A DNA stretch of 64,000 nt from Achromobacter aegrifaciens (GCF_902859735.1 NZ_CADIJY010000007.1:124001-188000), one strand, 5' to 3'; shown: positions 53,618-62,046, counted from the stretch's first letter. Notes: a model not told the origin generated them from the sequence alone. Numbers and translations are program-made.

Positions 53618-54532
53618 ATGCTGATGTTCCTGGAGCAGGTCTTGAATGGCCTGCAGTACAGCGCATTGCTGTTCCTGCTGTCGGCGGGCTTGACGCTGGT
53701 GTTCGGCATCATGAACGTCATCAACCTGACGCACGGTTCGTTCTACATGGTCGGCGCGTTCTGCGCGGCCAGCGCCGCGGCGGCCACCGGATCGTTCCTG
53801 GCCGCGCTGCTGGCGGCGCTGGCGGGCGCGGCGCTCTATGGCCTGGTGGTGGAGTTGCTGGTGATCCGCCATCTGTACCGCCGCGACCACCTGGACCAGG
53901 TGCTGGCCACGCTGGGCCTGACGCTGTTCACCAACGAGATGGTGACGGTGCTGTTCGGCCGCAGCCCGCCCTTCATGGACATCCCGCCCTTCCTGTCGGG
54001 CTCGGTGGAGATCCTGCCCGGCCTGAACTATCCCCTCATGCGGCTGGCCTTTATCGGCGCTGGCGTGCTGGTGGCGCTGGGGCTGTGGCTGCTGATCTCG
54101 CGCACGCGCGTCGGCATGCTGGTACGCGCGGGCGCCGACGACGGCGAAATGGTCGACGCGCTGGGCGTGAACATCCAGCGCCTGTTCACGCTGATCTTCA
54201 CGCTAGGCGCCCTGCTCTGCGGCTTTGCCGGCGTGATGGCGGCGCCGCTCCTGGCGGTGGAGATCGGCATGGGCGAGCGCATCCTCATCACCACCTTCGT
54301 GGTCATCGTGGTGGGTGGCGTGGGTTCGGTGCGCGGCGCGCTGGTCGGTTCTCTGATGATAGGCATGACCGATGCGCTGGGGCGCGCCTACATCCCGTTC
54401 TGGATGTCGCGGCTGCTGCCGCCGGAGCTGTCGGACTCGGCGAGTTCCAGCCTGGTTTCGGCCAGCATCTACATCCTGATGGCCATCGTGCTGCTGTTCA
54501 AGCCGCGCGGCCTGGTGCCCGCGCAGCGATAG
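53618..54532 (+). CDS. Liv-type ABC transporter permease (LivH-like)
   Basis: A 304-residue inner-membrane permease with eight or so helices. LivH landmarks are GLQYSALLFLLSAGLTLVFG, IMNVINLTHGSFYMVGAFC, TLFTNEMVTVLFGRSPP and RVGMLVRAGADDGEMVDALG (the EAA-like loop). Forms the heterodimer pore with the next gene product. Confidence 0.95.
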   Translation: MLMFLEQVLNGLQYSALLFLLSAGLTLVFGIMNVINLTHGSFYMVGAFCAASAAAATGSFLAALLAALAGAALYGLVVELLVIRHLYRRDHLDQVLATLGLTLFTNEMVTVLFGRSPPFMDIPPFLSGSVEILPGLNYPLMRLAFIGAGVLVALGLWLLISRTRVGMLVRAGADDGEMVDALGVNIQRLFTLIFTLGALLCGFAGVMAAPLLAVEIGMGERILITTFVVIVVGGVGSVRGALVGSLMIGMTDALGRAYIPFWMSRLLPPELSDSASSSLVSASIYILMAIVLLFKPRGLVPAQR

Positions 54533-54543
54533 GAACGATACCC

Positions 54544-55512
54544 ATGACCAGAAAAACCATCGTCAACACGATAGGACTGCTGCTGTTCGTGCTGGTGCCG
54601 GCCATCGCGTCGGCCACGGGCGAGAGCTTCCTGATCAACCTGATGACCCGCTTTCTCATCTACGCCATCGCCGCCGTCAGCCTGGACCTGATCCTGGGCT
54701 ACGGCGCCATGGTCAGCTTCGGCCATGCCGCCTTCTTCGGGCTGGGCGGCTATGTGATCGGCATCGCGGGCTTTCACCTGAGTCAGGGCGACACACTGTT
54801 CGGCTGGAGCGGCAGCAACGCGGCGCTGGTGATGTGGCCGCTGGCCATCGCTGCCGCCGCTCTCGCCGGCCTGGTGGTCGGCTTTCTGTCGCTGCGGACC
54901 TCGGGCGTGCAGTTCATCATGATCACGCTGGCCTTTGGACAGATGCTGTACTTCATCCTGGTCGGCCTGATGGTCTACGGCGGCGACGATGGCCTGTCCA
55001 TCGACACGCGCAACACCCTGCCCGGCCTGGACATGAACAACCCCACCGCCTTCTATTACGTCTGCCTGGCGCTCATGACGGCATGGATCCTGGCCTGCCG
55101 CCGCATCGTCAATTCGCCCTTCGGCATGGCGCTGCAAAGCATCAAGCAGAATCCGCGCCGCAGTATCGGACTGGGCCTGGCACCGCTGCGCTACCGGCTC
55201 ACCGCCTTCGTGCTGTCGGCCGCGGGCACCGGGCTGGCGGGCGCCCTGTGGGCCAACTACGCGCTCTTCGTCAGCCCCGACATGTCGTCCTGGCAGAAGT
55301 CCGGCGAACTCATGGCCATGGTGATCCTGGGCGGCATGGGGTCCATCTTTGGCCCCGTACTGGGCGTGGCCGTGTACCTGGGCCTGGAACAGGTCGCCAC
55401 CGCCTGGACCGAACACTGGATGCTGATCCTGGGGCCTGTGCTGGTGCTGGTGGTGCTGTTCGGCAAGCGCGGCGTCTATGGCTGGCTGGTGGGAGGCAAG
55501 CACCATGACTGA
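54544..55512 (+). CDS. Liv-type ABC transporter permease (LivM-like)
   Basis: A 322-residue permease. LivM landmarks: LDLILGYGAMVSFGHAAFFG (about residues 49-68), VQFIMITLAFGQMLYFI, and the EAA-like loop SPFGMALQSIKQNPRRSIGL. Starts 11 bases after the LivH-like stop and overlaps the ATPase gene by 8 bases. Confidence 0.95.
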   Translation: MTRKTIVNTIGLLLFVLVPAIASATGESFLINLMTRFLIYAIAAVSLDLILGYGAMVSFGHAAFFGLGGYVIGIAGFHLSQGDTLFGWSGSNAALVMWPLAIAAAALAGLVVGFLSLRTSGVQFIMITLAFGQMLYFILVGLMVYGGDDGLSIDTRNTLPGLDMNNPTAFYYVCLALMTAWILACRRIVNSPFGMALQSIKQNPRRSIGLGLAPLRYRLTAFVLSAAGTGLAGALWANYALFVSPDMSSWQKSGELMAMVILGGMGSIFGPVLGVAVYLGLEQVATAWTEHWMLILGPVLVLVVLFGKRGVYGWLVGGKHHD

Positions 55513-56257
55513 TCATCCCAAGCTGGAAATCCGCGACCTGCAGAAATCCTTCGGCGCCGTGCGCGCGACCCAAGGCGTCAACCTGCAGGTCCGGCCCGGC
55601 GAACTGCATGCGCTCATCGGCCCCAACGGCGCGGGCAAGACCACGCTGCTGTCGCAGATCAGCGGCGAGATCCTGCCGGACTCGGGCGACATCCTGCTGG
55701 ATGGCCGCGACATCACCCGCATGCCCGCCCACAAGCGGCCCGCGGCCGGGCTGGCGCGTTCGTTCCAGATCAGCCAGCTCTACCCCGCCTTCAGCGCCGA
55801 GGACAACGTCGCCATGGCGGTGCAGGCGCACAGCCCCGGCGGCTTCAACCTGTGGAAGAACGCCCGCCGCCTGCCGCAACTGCGCCAACCCGCCAGAGAG
55901 GCGCTGGAACGCGTCGGCCTGAGCGGCCGCGCCCACGTACGGGTTTCGGAACTGGCCCACGGCGAAAAGCGCCAGCTGGAACTGGCGATGGCCTTGTCGC
56001 TGGATGCCTCGCTGTTGCTGCTGGACGAGCCCATGGCCGGCATGGGCGCCGAGGAATCCCAACGCATGACCGCCCTGCTGCAGGAGCTGAAGGGCCGCTA
56101 CGCCATCCTGCTGGTCGAACACGACATGGACGCCGTCTTCGCCCTGGCCGACCGGATCACCGTGCTGGTCTACGGCAAGACCATCTTTACAGGCACGCCG
56201 GACGAGGTGCGCCACCATCCCGACGTGCGCGCCGCCTATCTGGGCGAGGAGGACTGA
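55505..56257 (+). CDS. Liv-type ABC transporter ATPase (LivG-like)
   Basis: A 250-residue ATPase. Walker A GPNGAGKTTLLSQISG (about residues 37-45), signature ELAHGEKRQLELAMAL and Walker B LLLLDEPMAGMGAEESQRMT. The signature serine-glycine is replaced by AHGE, as is normal for LivG. ATG 55505 overlaps the LivM-like gene. TGATG links it to the next ATPase. Confidence 0.95.
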   Translation: MTDHPKLEIRDLQKSFGAVRATQGVNLQVRPGELHALIGPNGAGKTTLLSQISGEILPDSGDILLDGRDITRMPAHKRPAAGLARSFQISQLYPAFSAEDNVAMAVQAHSPGGFNLWKNARRLPQLRQPAREALERVGLSGRAHVRVSELAHGEKRQLELAMALSLDASLLLLDEPMAGMGAEESQRMTALLQELKGRYAILLVEHDMDAVFALADRITVLVYGKTIFTGTPDEVRHHPDVRAAYLGEED

Positions 56258-56949
56258 TGCTGCAACTCAAGCAACTGCAGGCCGGCTACGGCGCGAGCAA
56301 AGTGCTGTTCGGCGTGGACCTGGACATCGCCGCGCGCCAGGTCGTATCCCTGATCGGCCGCAACGGCATGGGCAAGACCACCACCGTCAAGACCATCATG
56401 GGCATGCTGCCCGCCCAGGGCGGCAGCATCCTGCTCGACGACCAACCCATCGCGGGCCAGGCCCCGCACCGCATCGCCCAGCTGGGCATCGGCCTGGTAC
56501 CCGAAGGCCGCCGCGTCTTCGGCTCGCTGTCGGTGGAAGAAAACCTGATCGCCACCGCCCGCAACACCCGCGCCGGCTGGCACGTCGGCCGCGTCTTCGA
56601 CCTGTTCCCGCGCCTGAAGGAGCGCCGCGCCCAATCCGCCCGCACGCTGTCCGGCGGCGAACAACAAATGCTCGCCGTCGGCCGCGCCCTCCTCATCAAC
56701 CCGCGCCTGCTCATCCTGGACGAAGCCACCGAAGGCCTGGCGCCGCTGATCCGCCACGAAATCTGGAACTGCCTGCGCCGCCTGAAGGAAGAAGGCCAGA
56801 CCATCCTGGTGATAGACAAGAACCTGAAGGAAATGGCGACGCTCGTCGACCGCCACCACGTCCTGGAAAAGGGCCGCGTGGTCTGGCAAGGCAGCCCCGC
56901 GGAGCTCGCCGCGCAGCCCGAACTCGCGCAGCGCTACCTGGGCGTCTAG
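56257..56949 (+). CDS. Liv-type ABC transporter ATPase (LivF-like)
   Basis: A 230-residue ATPase. Walker A GRNGMGKTTTVKTIMG, signature TLSGGEQQMLAVGRAL and Walker B LLILDEATEGLAPLIRHEIW. Its start codon overlaps the LivG-like stop by one base. Completes a two-ATPase, two-permease, one-receptor importer whose ligand is probably a hydroxybenzoate. The 3' end overlaps the convergent VOC gene by 4 bases. Confidence 0.96.
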   Translation: MLQLKQLQAGYGASKVLFGVDLDIAARQVVSLIGRNGMGKTTTVKTIMGMLPAQGGSILLDDQPIAGQAPHRIAQLGIGLVPEGRRVFGSLSVEENLIATARNTRAGWHVGRVFDLFPRLKERRAQSARTLSGGEQQMLAVGRALLINPRLLILDEATEGLAPLIRHEIWNCLRRLKEEGQTILVIDKNLKEMATLVDRHHVLEKGRVVWQGSPAELAAQPELAQRYLGV

Positions 56950-57308
56950 TCGGACGATTCGCAAAAACTCAGCCGATTCCCGAACGGATCGATGACCGCC
57001 ATCACCCGCCCCCACGGCATCTCTTCCACGCCCGGCCGCATATAGCCATAGCCCTTGACGTTCACCTCGGCCTGGAACTCGTCCACGCCCCGCATCCGCA
57101 CGAACACCGCGGATCCGGGCGTGGCATCGCCGTGGTGTTCGCTCAGGTGCAGCGTCAGGTCGCCGCGATGCACTTGCGCATACAGCGGCATGCCCGGCTC
57201 GAAGCGATGCTCCCAGTCCCATTCGAACCCGAGAAAATCCAGATAGAACTCGCGCGCCTTTTCGACGGAGAAAATACGCAAGATGGGAATGGCAGCTTGC
57301 AGATGCAT
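56946..57308 (-). CDS. glyoxalase/bleomycin-resistance (VOC) family protein
   Basis: A 120-residue VOC-fold protein: MHLQAAIPILRIFSVEKARE, LDFLGFEWDWEHRFEPGMPL, VHRGDLTLHLSEHHGDATPG and VMAVIDPFGNRLSFCESSD. The DPFGNRL motif is typical of glyoxalase/bleomycin-resistance relatives. Function unknown; it may modify or bind a small hydrophobic compound. Convergent with and overlapping the LivF-like gene by 4 bases. Confidence 0.9.
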   Translation of the reverse strand: MHLQAAIPILRIFSVEKAREFYLDFLGFEWDWEHRFEPGMPLYAQVHRGDLTLHLSEHHGDATPGSAVFVRMRGVDEFQAEVNVKGYGYMRPGVEEMPWGRVMAVIDPFGNRLSFCESSD

Positions 57309-57373
57309 GACGGCCCCAGATCAATAAGCAAGGACGCTCAGCATAGACCACGAACCGCACTGCAAGGCGCGGA

Positions 57374-57401
57374 GCGCAAGGCGCAAGACGCAAGACGCAA
57401 G
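57374..57401. repeat. four tandem 7-base units
   Basis: GCGCAAG, GCGCAAG, ACGCAAG, ACGCAAG in a row, 56 bases left of the GC-rich stretch of repeat copy 3. A partial unit (GCAAGGCG) occurs just before. Probably a local slippage product. Confidence 0.65.
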
Positions 57402-57430
57402 CACACACCATCCCGACGCAAGACACCGCG

Positions 57431-57750
57431 TAAGCCCCAAAAGGCCGCCCGCGCGGCCGGCCTGGGGCGGGCCCCGCAAGACACGCCACCAAACACAGAT
57501 GTCGGCAAGAACCAGAAGAACGCCAATCGCCCCAGCTGACGTCAAGTTTCAACCGCCAGAGCCCGTCGCGTCGGCGGCCCGCGGTGTGCGGGGCGTCGAT
57601 AAGCCCGAGGGAATCTGAAGGAACCGCCGCAGGCGGTGACGAAGATGACGAAGGGGGGGGCCGCCGAGGCAAGTCCGGAGCGAACGCTCCGGACCGCAAT
57701 CGCAGCCCCGCACACCGCGGGCCGCCGACGCGACGGGCGTCTAAAGAACC
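57431..57750. repeat. hairpin repeat element, copy 3 (short form)
   Basis: Contains only the right half of the composite: the GC-rich stretch TAAGCCCCAAAAGGCCGCCC... (57431-57488), an unrelated spacer of about 70 bases, hairpin H4 (57561-57738) and the end CTAAAGAACC. Lies between the VOC gene and the Bug gene stop. Its arms and core differ from the other copies by paired changes. Confidence 0.8.
57561..57738 (+). repeat. long hairpin H4, perfect 34-bp arms of divergent sequence
   Basis: The arms 57561-57594 and 57705-57738 are perfectly complementary. Relative to H2 four arm positions differ (4, 20, 25, 27), and each is matched on the opposite arm. The first nested stem is ACCGCC-GCA-GGCGGT (57623-57637) instead of AGGCC-GAA-GGCCT: a different sequence with the same fold. 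The 110-base loop has a 14-base insertion. Confidence 0.85.
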
Positions 57751-57769
57751 ACCCGGCGCTAAACAAACA

Positions 57770-58786
57770 TCAATTCAAACTAGCACCCGAGATCTTCACA
57801 ATCTCCTGATACTTCGCCTTCTCGCTCTTGACGAACTCAGCAAACGCCTCAGGCGTCATCGGCGCAGCCTCAGACCCCATCGTCAACAAGCGCTGCTTCA
57901 CATCCGCCTGCTGCATAGCATCGGCATAAGCCTTGTTCAGCTTAGCCACCACCGGCGCCGGCGTGCCGCCCGTCGTGAACACCCCGAACCAGGTCCCCAG
58001 GTCAAAGCCCTTGATCCCCGACTCTTCCACCGTAGGCACATCCGCCAGCAGCGAAGAACGCTTGGCAGTCGTCACGGCCAATGCCTTGACCTTGCCGTCC
58101 TTGATCAGCGGCGCCGAAGCCGCCAGGTTGTCGAACATGAAATCCGACTGTCCCGACAGCAGCGCCAACTGCGCAGGCGCCGCGCCCTGGTAAGGAATGT
58201 GCTCGACATTGATCCCCGCGCGCGCCTTCAGCAGCTCGCCCGACAGATGGCCCGCGCTGCCGTTGCCGCCCGAACCGTAGTTCAGCTTGCCCGGATTCTT
58301 CTTGGCATAGTCGATCAGATCGGCCAGCTTCTCGATCTTGTTCTTCTGCGCGAACTCGACGTTCATCACCAGCACATTGGGCACCGAGGCCACGATGGTC
58401 ACCGGCGCGAAGTCCTTCACCGGGTCATACGGCAGATTGGCGAACAGCCAGGGATTGATGGCGTGGGTCGCGACCGCGCCCATCACCAGCGTGTAGCCGT
58501 CGGCCGGCGCCTTGGCCACTAGGTCGGCGCCGATGTTGCCGCCCGCGCCCGAACGGTTCTCCACGATGACCGGTTGGCCCAGCGAGCCGCGCACCTTCTC
58601 GGCCAGCATGCGGGCCATGGTGTCCAGCGGGCCGCCAGGCGGGTAAGGCACGACGAAGCGCAGCGGCTTGGTCGGGAAATCGGTGGCCTGGGCCAGCGCC
58701 GGGGCGCCGAAAGGCAGGGTGGCGGCCAGCGCCACGGCGCCTTGCAACAGGGCGCGGCGCACAGCGCTGCGGGGGGTCTGCGTCAT
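57770..58786 (-). CDS. Bug-family tripartite tricarboxylate receptor
   Basis: A 338-residue periplasmic receptor. Signal peptide about residues 1-33 (RRALLQGAVALAATLPFGAP), then FPTKPLRFVVPYPPGGPLDT, IVENRSGAGGNIGADLVAKA and ADGYTLVMGAVATHAINPWL. No TctA/TctB partner nearby. ATG 58786 has GAGGAG 9 bases upstream; a 9-codon longer frame lacks this. The last 43 codons include only 5 ending in C, again next to a hairpin element. Confidence 0.92.
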   Translation of the reverse strand: MTQTPRSAVRRALLQGAVALAATLPFGAPALAQATDFPTKPLRFVVPYPPGGPLDTMARMLAEKVRGSLGQPVIVENRSGAGGNIGADLVAKAPADGYTLVMGAVATHAINPWLFANLPYDPVKDFAPVTIVASVPNVLVMNVEFAQKNKIEKLADLIDYAKKNPGKLNYGSGGNGSAGHLSGELLKARAGINVEHIPYQGAAPAQLALLSGQSDFMFDNLAASAPLIKDGKVKALAVTTAKRSSLLADVPTVEESGIKGFDLGTWFGVFTTGGTPAPVVAKLNKAYADAMQQADVKQRLLTMGSEAAPMTPEAFAEFVKSEKAKYQEIVKISGASLN

Positions 58787-58924
58787 GATGTTGTTCTCCT
58801 CGCTTCGGATCAATAGCGGTCAGTAGCATACCGCAGCGAGGAATAAGGCGTAACAAAGAGATACCAGCAGAACCCCTGGCTGTTCACGCCGCTGCCCCGT
58901 CACGGCAACCCGCCGCCCCAAGAA

Positions 58925-58946
58925 AAAACCGCCCGAAGGCGGTTTT
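58925..58946 (-). terminator. intrinsic terminator of the aap operon
   Basis: AAAACCGCC-CGAA-GGCGGTTTT is a compact stem with a U-tract on both strands, 7 bases after the aapP stop codon. Confidence 0.88.
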
Positions 58947-58952
58947 GAAGCA

Positions 58953-59693
58953 TCAGTGCAGGATCTGGCTCAAGAAGAGCTTGGTCCGGTCGTTCTGCGG
59001 ATTGTCGAAGAACTCGTCCGGGCTGTTCTGCTCGATGATCTCGCCGCGGTCCATGAAGATCACGCGGTTGGCGACCTTGCGCGCGAAGCCCATTTCGTGG
59101 GTCACGCAGATCATGGTCATACCGCTTTCCTGCGCCAGGTTGACCATCACGTCCAGCACCTCCTTGACCATTTCCGGGTCCAGCGCCGAGGTCGGCTCAT
59201 CGAACAGCATGATCTTGGGGCTCATGCACAGCGAACGCGCGATCGCCACACGCTGCTGCTGGCCGCCCGAGAGCTGGCCAGGGAATTTCTTGGCCTGGTC
59301 CGGAATGCGCACGCGCTCCAGGTACTTCATGGCCGTGGCCTCGGCTTCCGCGCGCGGCTTCTTCAGCACCCACATGGGCCCCAGCGTCAGGTTTTCCAGC
59401 ACGGTCAGGTGCGGGAACAGGTTGAAGTGCTGGAACACCATGCCGACGTCCTTGCGGATGGTCTCGATGTGCTTGAGATCGTTGGTGAGCTCCGTGCCGT
59501 CCACGATGATGTGGCCCTTCTGGTGCTCTTCCAGGCGGTTGATGCAGCGGATCATGGTGGACTTGCCCGAGCCCGACGGCCCGCACACCACGATGCGCTC
59601 ACCCGGCGCGACGTCCAGGTTGATGTTGCGCAGCACGTGGAACTGGCCGTACCACTTGTTCACGTCCTGCAATTTGATGATGGCATCAGACAT
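58953..59693 (-). CDS. aapP: amino-acid ABC transporter ATPase
   Basis: A 246-residue polar-amino-acid ATPase. Walker [19 protein letters not shown], signature [15 protein letters not shown], Walker [21 protein letters not shown], and the switch His in [16 protein letters not shown]. Length and motifs fit AapP/GltL/BztD. Last gene of the aapJQMP operon. Confidence 0.95.
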   Translation of the reverse strand: MSDAIIKLQDVNKWYGQFHVLRNINLDVAPGERIVVCGPSGSGKSTMIRCINRLEEHQKGHIIVDGTELTNDLKHIETIRKDVGMVFQHFNLFPHLTVLENLTLGPMWVLKKPRAEAEATAMKYLERVRIPDQAKKFPGQLSGGQQQRVAIARSLCMSPKIMLFDEPTSALDPEMVKEVLDVMVNLAQESGMTMICVTHEMGFARKVANRVIFMDRGEIIEQNSPDEFFDNPQNDRTKLFLSQILH

Positions 59694-59753
59694 GCCTGTA
59701 CTCCCGTAAGTATCGCGGTGCGCGTCCGCCCGGGGCGGACGCGCTGCAAAGTT

Positions 59754-60854
59754 CTAGCGTGCGTGTCCCGTGGCCAGGCGTTTTTCCAGCGCCTGGCTGT
59801 ACTTGGACATGGAGAAGCAGAAGACGAAGTAGATGAGCGAAATGAACAGGTACGCCTCCACCCCGAATCCGCGCCATGCCGCGTCGGACAAGGCCGCCTT
59901 GGCCGCCAGCGTCAGGTCGAAGATGCCGATGATCACCACCAGCGAGGTGTCCTTGAACAGCGCGATGAAAATGCTGACCAGCGGCGGGATCACGATCTTC
60001 AGCGCCTGCGGCAGGATGATCTTGCGCATCTGCTGCCAGTAGTTCAGGCCCAGCGAATCCGCGCCCTCGTACTGGCCCTTGGGAATCGCCTGCAAGCCGC
60101 CGCGCACCGTTTCGGCGATGTACGCCGCCGCGAACATGATGATCGCGATCTGCGCGCGCAGCAGCTTGTCGATGGAGAAGCCTTCGGGCAGGAACAGCGG
60201 CAGCATCACCGAGGACATGAACAGCAGGCTGATCAGCGGCACGCCGCGGATCAGCTCGATGTACACGACGCACAGCGCCTTGATGGCAGGCATCTTGGAG
60301 CGCCGGCCCAGGGCCAGCAGCACGCCGATGGGGAAGGCGAAGGCGATGCCGAACGTGGACAGGATCAGCGTCAGCGGCAGGCCGCCCCAGCGCGCGTTTT
60401 CCACGTAGGTCAGGCCGAACACGCCGCCCCACATCAGGAGCGCCACGGCCGTCAGGCCCACGGTCCAGATGACGGCGAGCTTCCAGTTCCAGAAGCGGCG
60501 GATGCCGCTGCAGACGATCACGGCCACCAGGATGATGGTTGCGATCAGCGGACGCCATTGCTCGTCGTAGGGATAGGTGCCGAACAGGATCAGCCGGTGC
60601 TTCTCGATGATGAACGCCCAGCAGGCGCCCCCGGAAGCGCGGCACTCCTGCGCGTTGGCCGCGGAGAAGTTCGCCTTGATGAAGGCCCATTCCACCAGCG
60701 CAGGCACTGCCATCAGCAGGAACCACGCCAGCAGCACCGTGATGAGGATATTCAGCGGCGAGGAGAACAGGCGCGACTTGATCCAGGCCCAGGCGCCCAC
60801 CTGGGTGCTGGGCGGCGGCAGGCCTTCGGCGGGGATATGCGAAGTGCTGCTCAT
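59754..60854 (-). CDS. aapM: general L-amino-acid ABC transporter permease (AapM-like)
   Basis: A 366-residue permease, much longer than GltK/GlnP types, so the AapM/BztC class. An N-terminal extension with helices (WIKSRLFSSPLNILITVLLA) precedes the permease core with the conserved loop AEAARGGLQ-type segment ETVRGGLQAIPKGQYEGADS. Starts 1 base after aapQ (TGATATG arrangement). Confidence 0.93.
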   Translation of the reverse strand: MSSTSHIPAEGLPPPSTQVGAWAWIKSRLFSSPLNILITVLLAWFLLMAVPALVEWAFIKANFSAANAQECRASGGACWAFIIEKHRLILFGTYPYDEQWRPLIATIILVAVIVCSGIRRFWNWKLAVIWTVGLTAVALLMWGGVFGLTYVENARWGGLPLTLILSTFGIAFAFPIGVLLALGRRSKMPAIKALCVVYIELIRGVPLISLLFMSSVMLPLFLPEGFSIDKLLRAQIAIIMFAAAYIAETVRGGLQAIPKGQYEGADSLGLNYWQQMRKIILPQALKIVIPPLVSIFIALFKDTSLVVIIGIFDLTLAAKAALSDAAWRGFGVEAYLFISLIYFVFCFSMSKYSQALEKRLATGHAR

Positions 60855-60855
60855 A

Positions 60856-62046
60856 TCAACGCTCCACCAGCGCGATGCGCTTGTTGTACCAGTTCATGAA
60901 TATCGAGATCGACAGGCTGACCGTGAGGTACGCGGCCATGATGATGAGGATGCCCTCGATGGCCTGGCCGGTCTGGTTCAGCGTGGTGTTCACCACCGAC
61001 ACGATGTCGGGGTAGCCGATGGCCACCGCGAGCGAACTGTTCTTGGTCAGGTTCAGGTACTGGCTGGTCATCGGCGGGATGATCACGCGCAGCGCCTGCG
61101 GCAGCACCACCAGGCGCAGCACCTGCTTGCGGCGCAGGCCCAGCGAGCCGGCAGCTTCCCATTGCCCGTTGTTGACCGCCTGGATGCCCGAACGCACGAC
61201 CTCGGCAATGAAGGCCGAGGTGTAGATCACCAGGCCCGCCATCAGGGCGGCGAATTCCGGCGACAAGGTCAGGCCGCCCGAGAAGTTGAAGCCCTTGAGC
61301 TCCGGCATGTCCAGGGTCAGCGAAGCGCCGCTGACCAGCCAGCCGATGATGGGAAAGCCGATGAGCAGGCCGATGGCGGCGCGGCCCAGCGGGAACACGC
61401 GGCCGGTGGCCTCCTGGCGCTTCTTGCCCCAGTGGCCCAGCAGGATGATCGCCACGATGGCCAGGCCCAGTCCGGCCAGCATCCAGTCCAGCGAATTGCC
61501 TTCCAGCCCCGGCACCTTCAAGCCACGGTTGGAGATGAAGACGCCGGGCAGCGGATTGTGCGCCTGGCGCGGACCGGGCATGTTTTCCGTGATCAGCGCG
61601 TACCAGAAGAACAGCTGCAGCAGCAGCGGCACGTTGCGCATTATCTCGACATAGACCGAGGTGATCTTGGCGACCAGCCAGTTCTTGGACAGGCGGCCGA
61701 TGCCGATGAGCGTACCGAGGATGGTCGCCAGCACGATGCCGATGACGGCTACGCGCAGCGTGTTGAGCAGGCCCACCAGGATGGCGCGGCCGTAGGTGTC
61801 CGCAGGGGTATAGGCGATGGGCGTTTCGCCGATCGCGAAGCCGGCCTCGCGGTCCAGGAAGCCGAAGCCCGTGGCGATGTTGCGCACGGACAGGTTGTGC
61901 AGGGTGTTTGAAACCAGGAACCACACGGCCCAGGCCACCGCGGCCAGCGCCAGGACTTGATAGACCACGGAGCGCACCCCGGGATCGTTCCAGTTCAGAC
62001 GCCGGGGAGGTGCCGATGCAGGCGCGCTTTTATTGGGAGTATTCAT
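60856..62046 (-). CDS. aapQ: general L-amino-acid ABC transporter permease (AapQ-like)
   Basis: A 396-residue permease. N-terminal LNWNDPGVRSVVYQVLALAA and VSNTLHNLSVRNIATGFGFL are typical of AapQ. The ATPase-docking loop is AEVVRSGIQAVNNGQWEAAG, followed by GLRRKQVLRLVVLPQALRVI. Separated from aapJ by a terminator-like hairpin, so expressed below the receptor level. Confidence 0.94.
   Translation of the reverse strand: MNTPNKSAPASAPPRRLNWNDPGVRSVVYQVLALAAVAWAVWFLVSNTLHNLSVRNIATGFGFLDREAGFAIGETPIAYTPADTYGRAILVGLLNTLRVAVIGIVLATILGTLIGIGRLSKNWLVAKITSVYVEIMRNVPLLLQLFFWYALITENMPGPRQAHNPLPGVFISNRGLKVPGLEGNSLDWMLAGLGLAIVAIILLGHWGKKRQEATGRVFPLGRAAIGLLIGFPIIGWLVSGASLTLDMPELKGFNFSGGLTLSPEFAALMAGLVIYTSAFIAEVVRSGIQAVNNGQWEAAGSLGLRRKQVLRLVVLPQALRVIIPPMTSQYLNLTKNSSLAVAIGYPDIVSVVNTTLNQTGQAIEGILIIMAAYLTVSLSISIFMNWYNKRIALVER

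Noticed and set aside
57309-57769. Insertion sequence remnant
   Set aside because: No transposase frame, no terminal inverted repeats at the outer borders and no target duplication could be found around the repeat copies.
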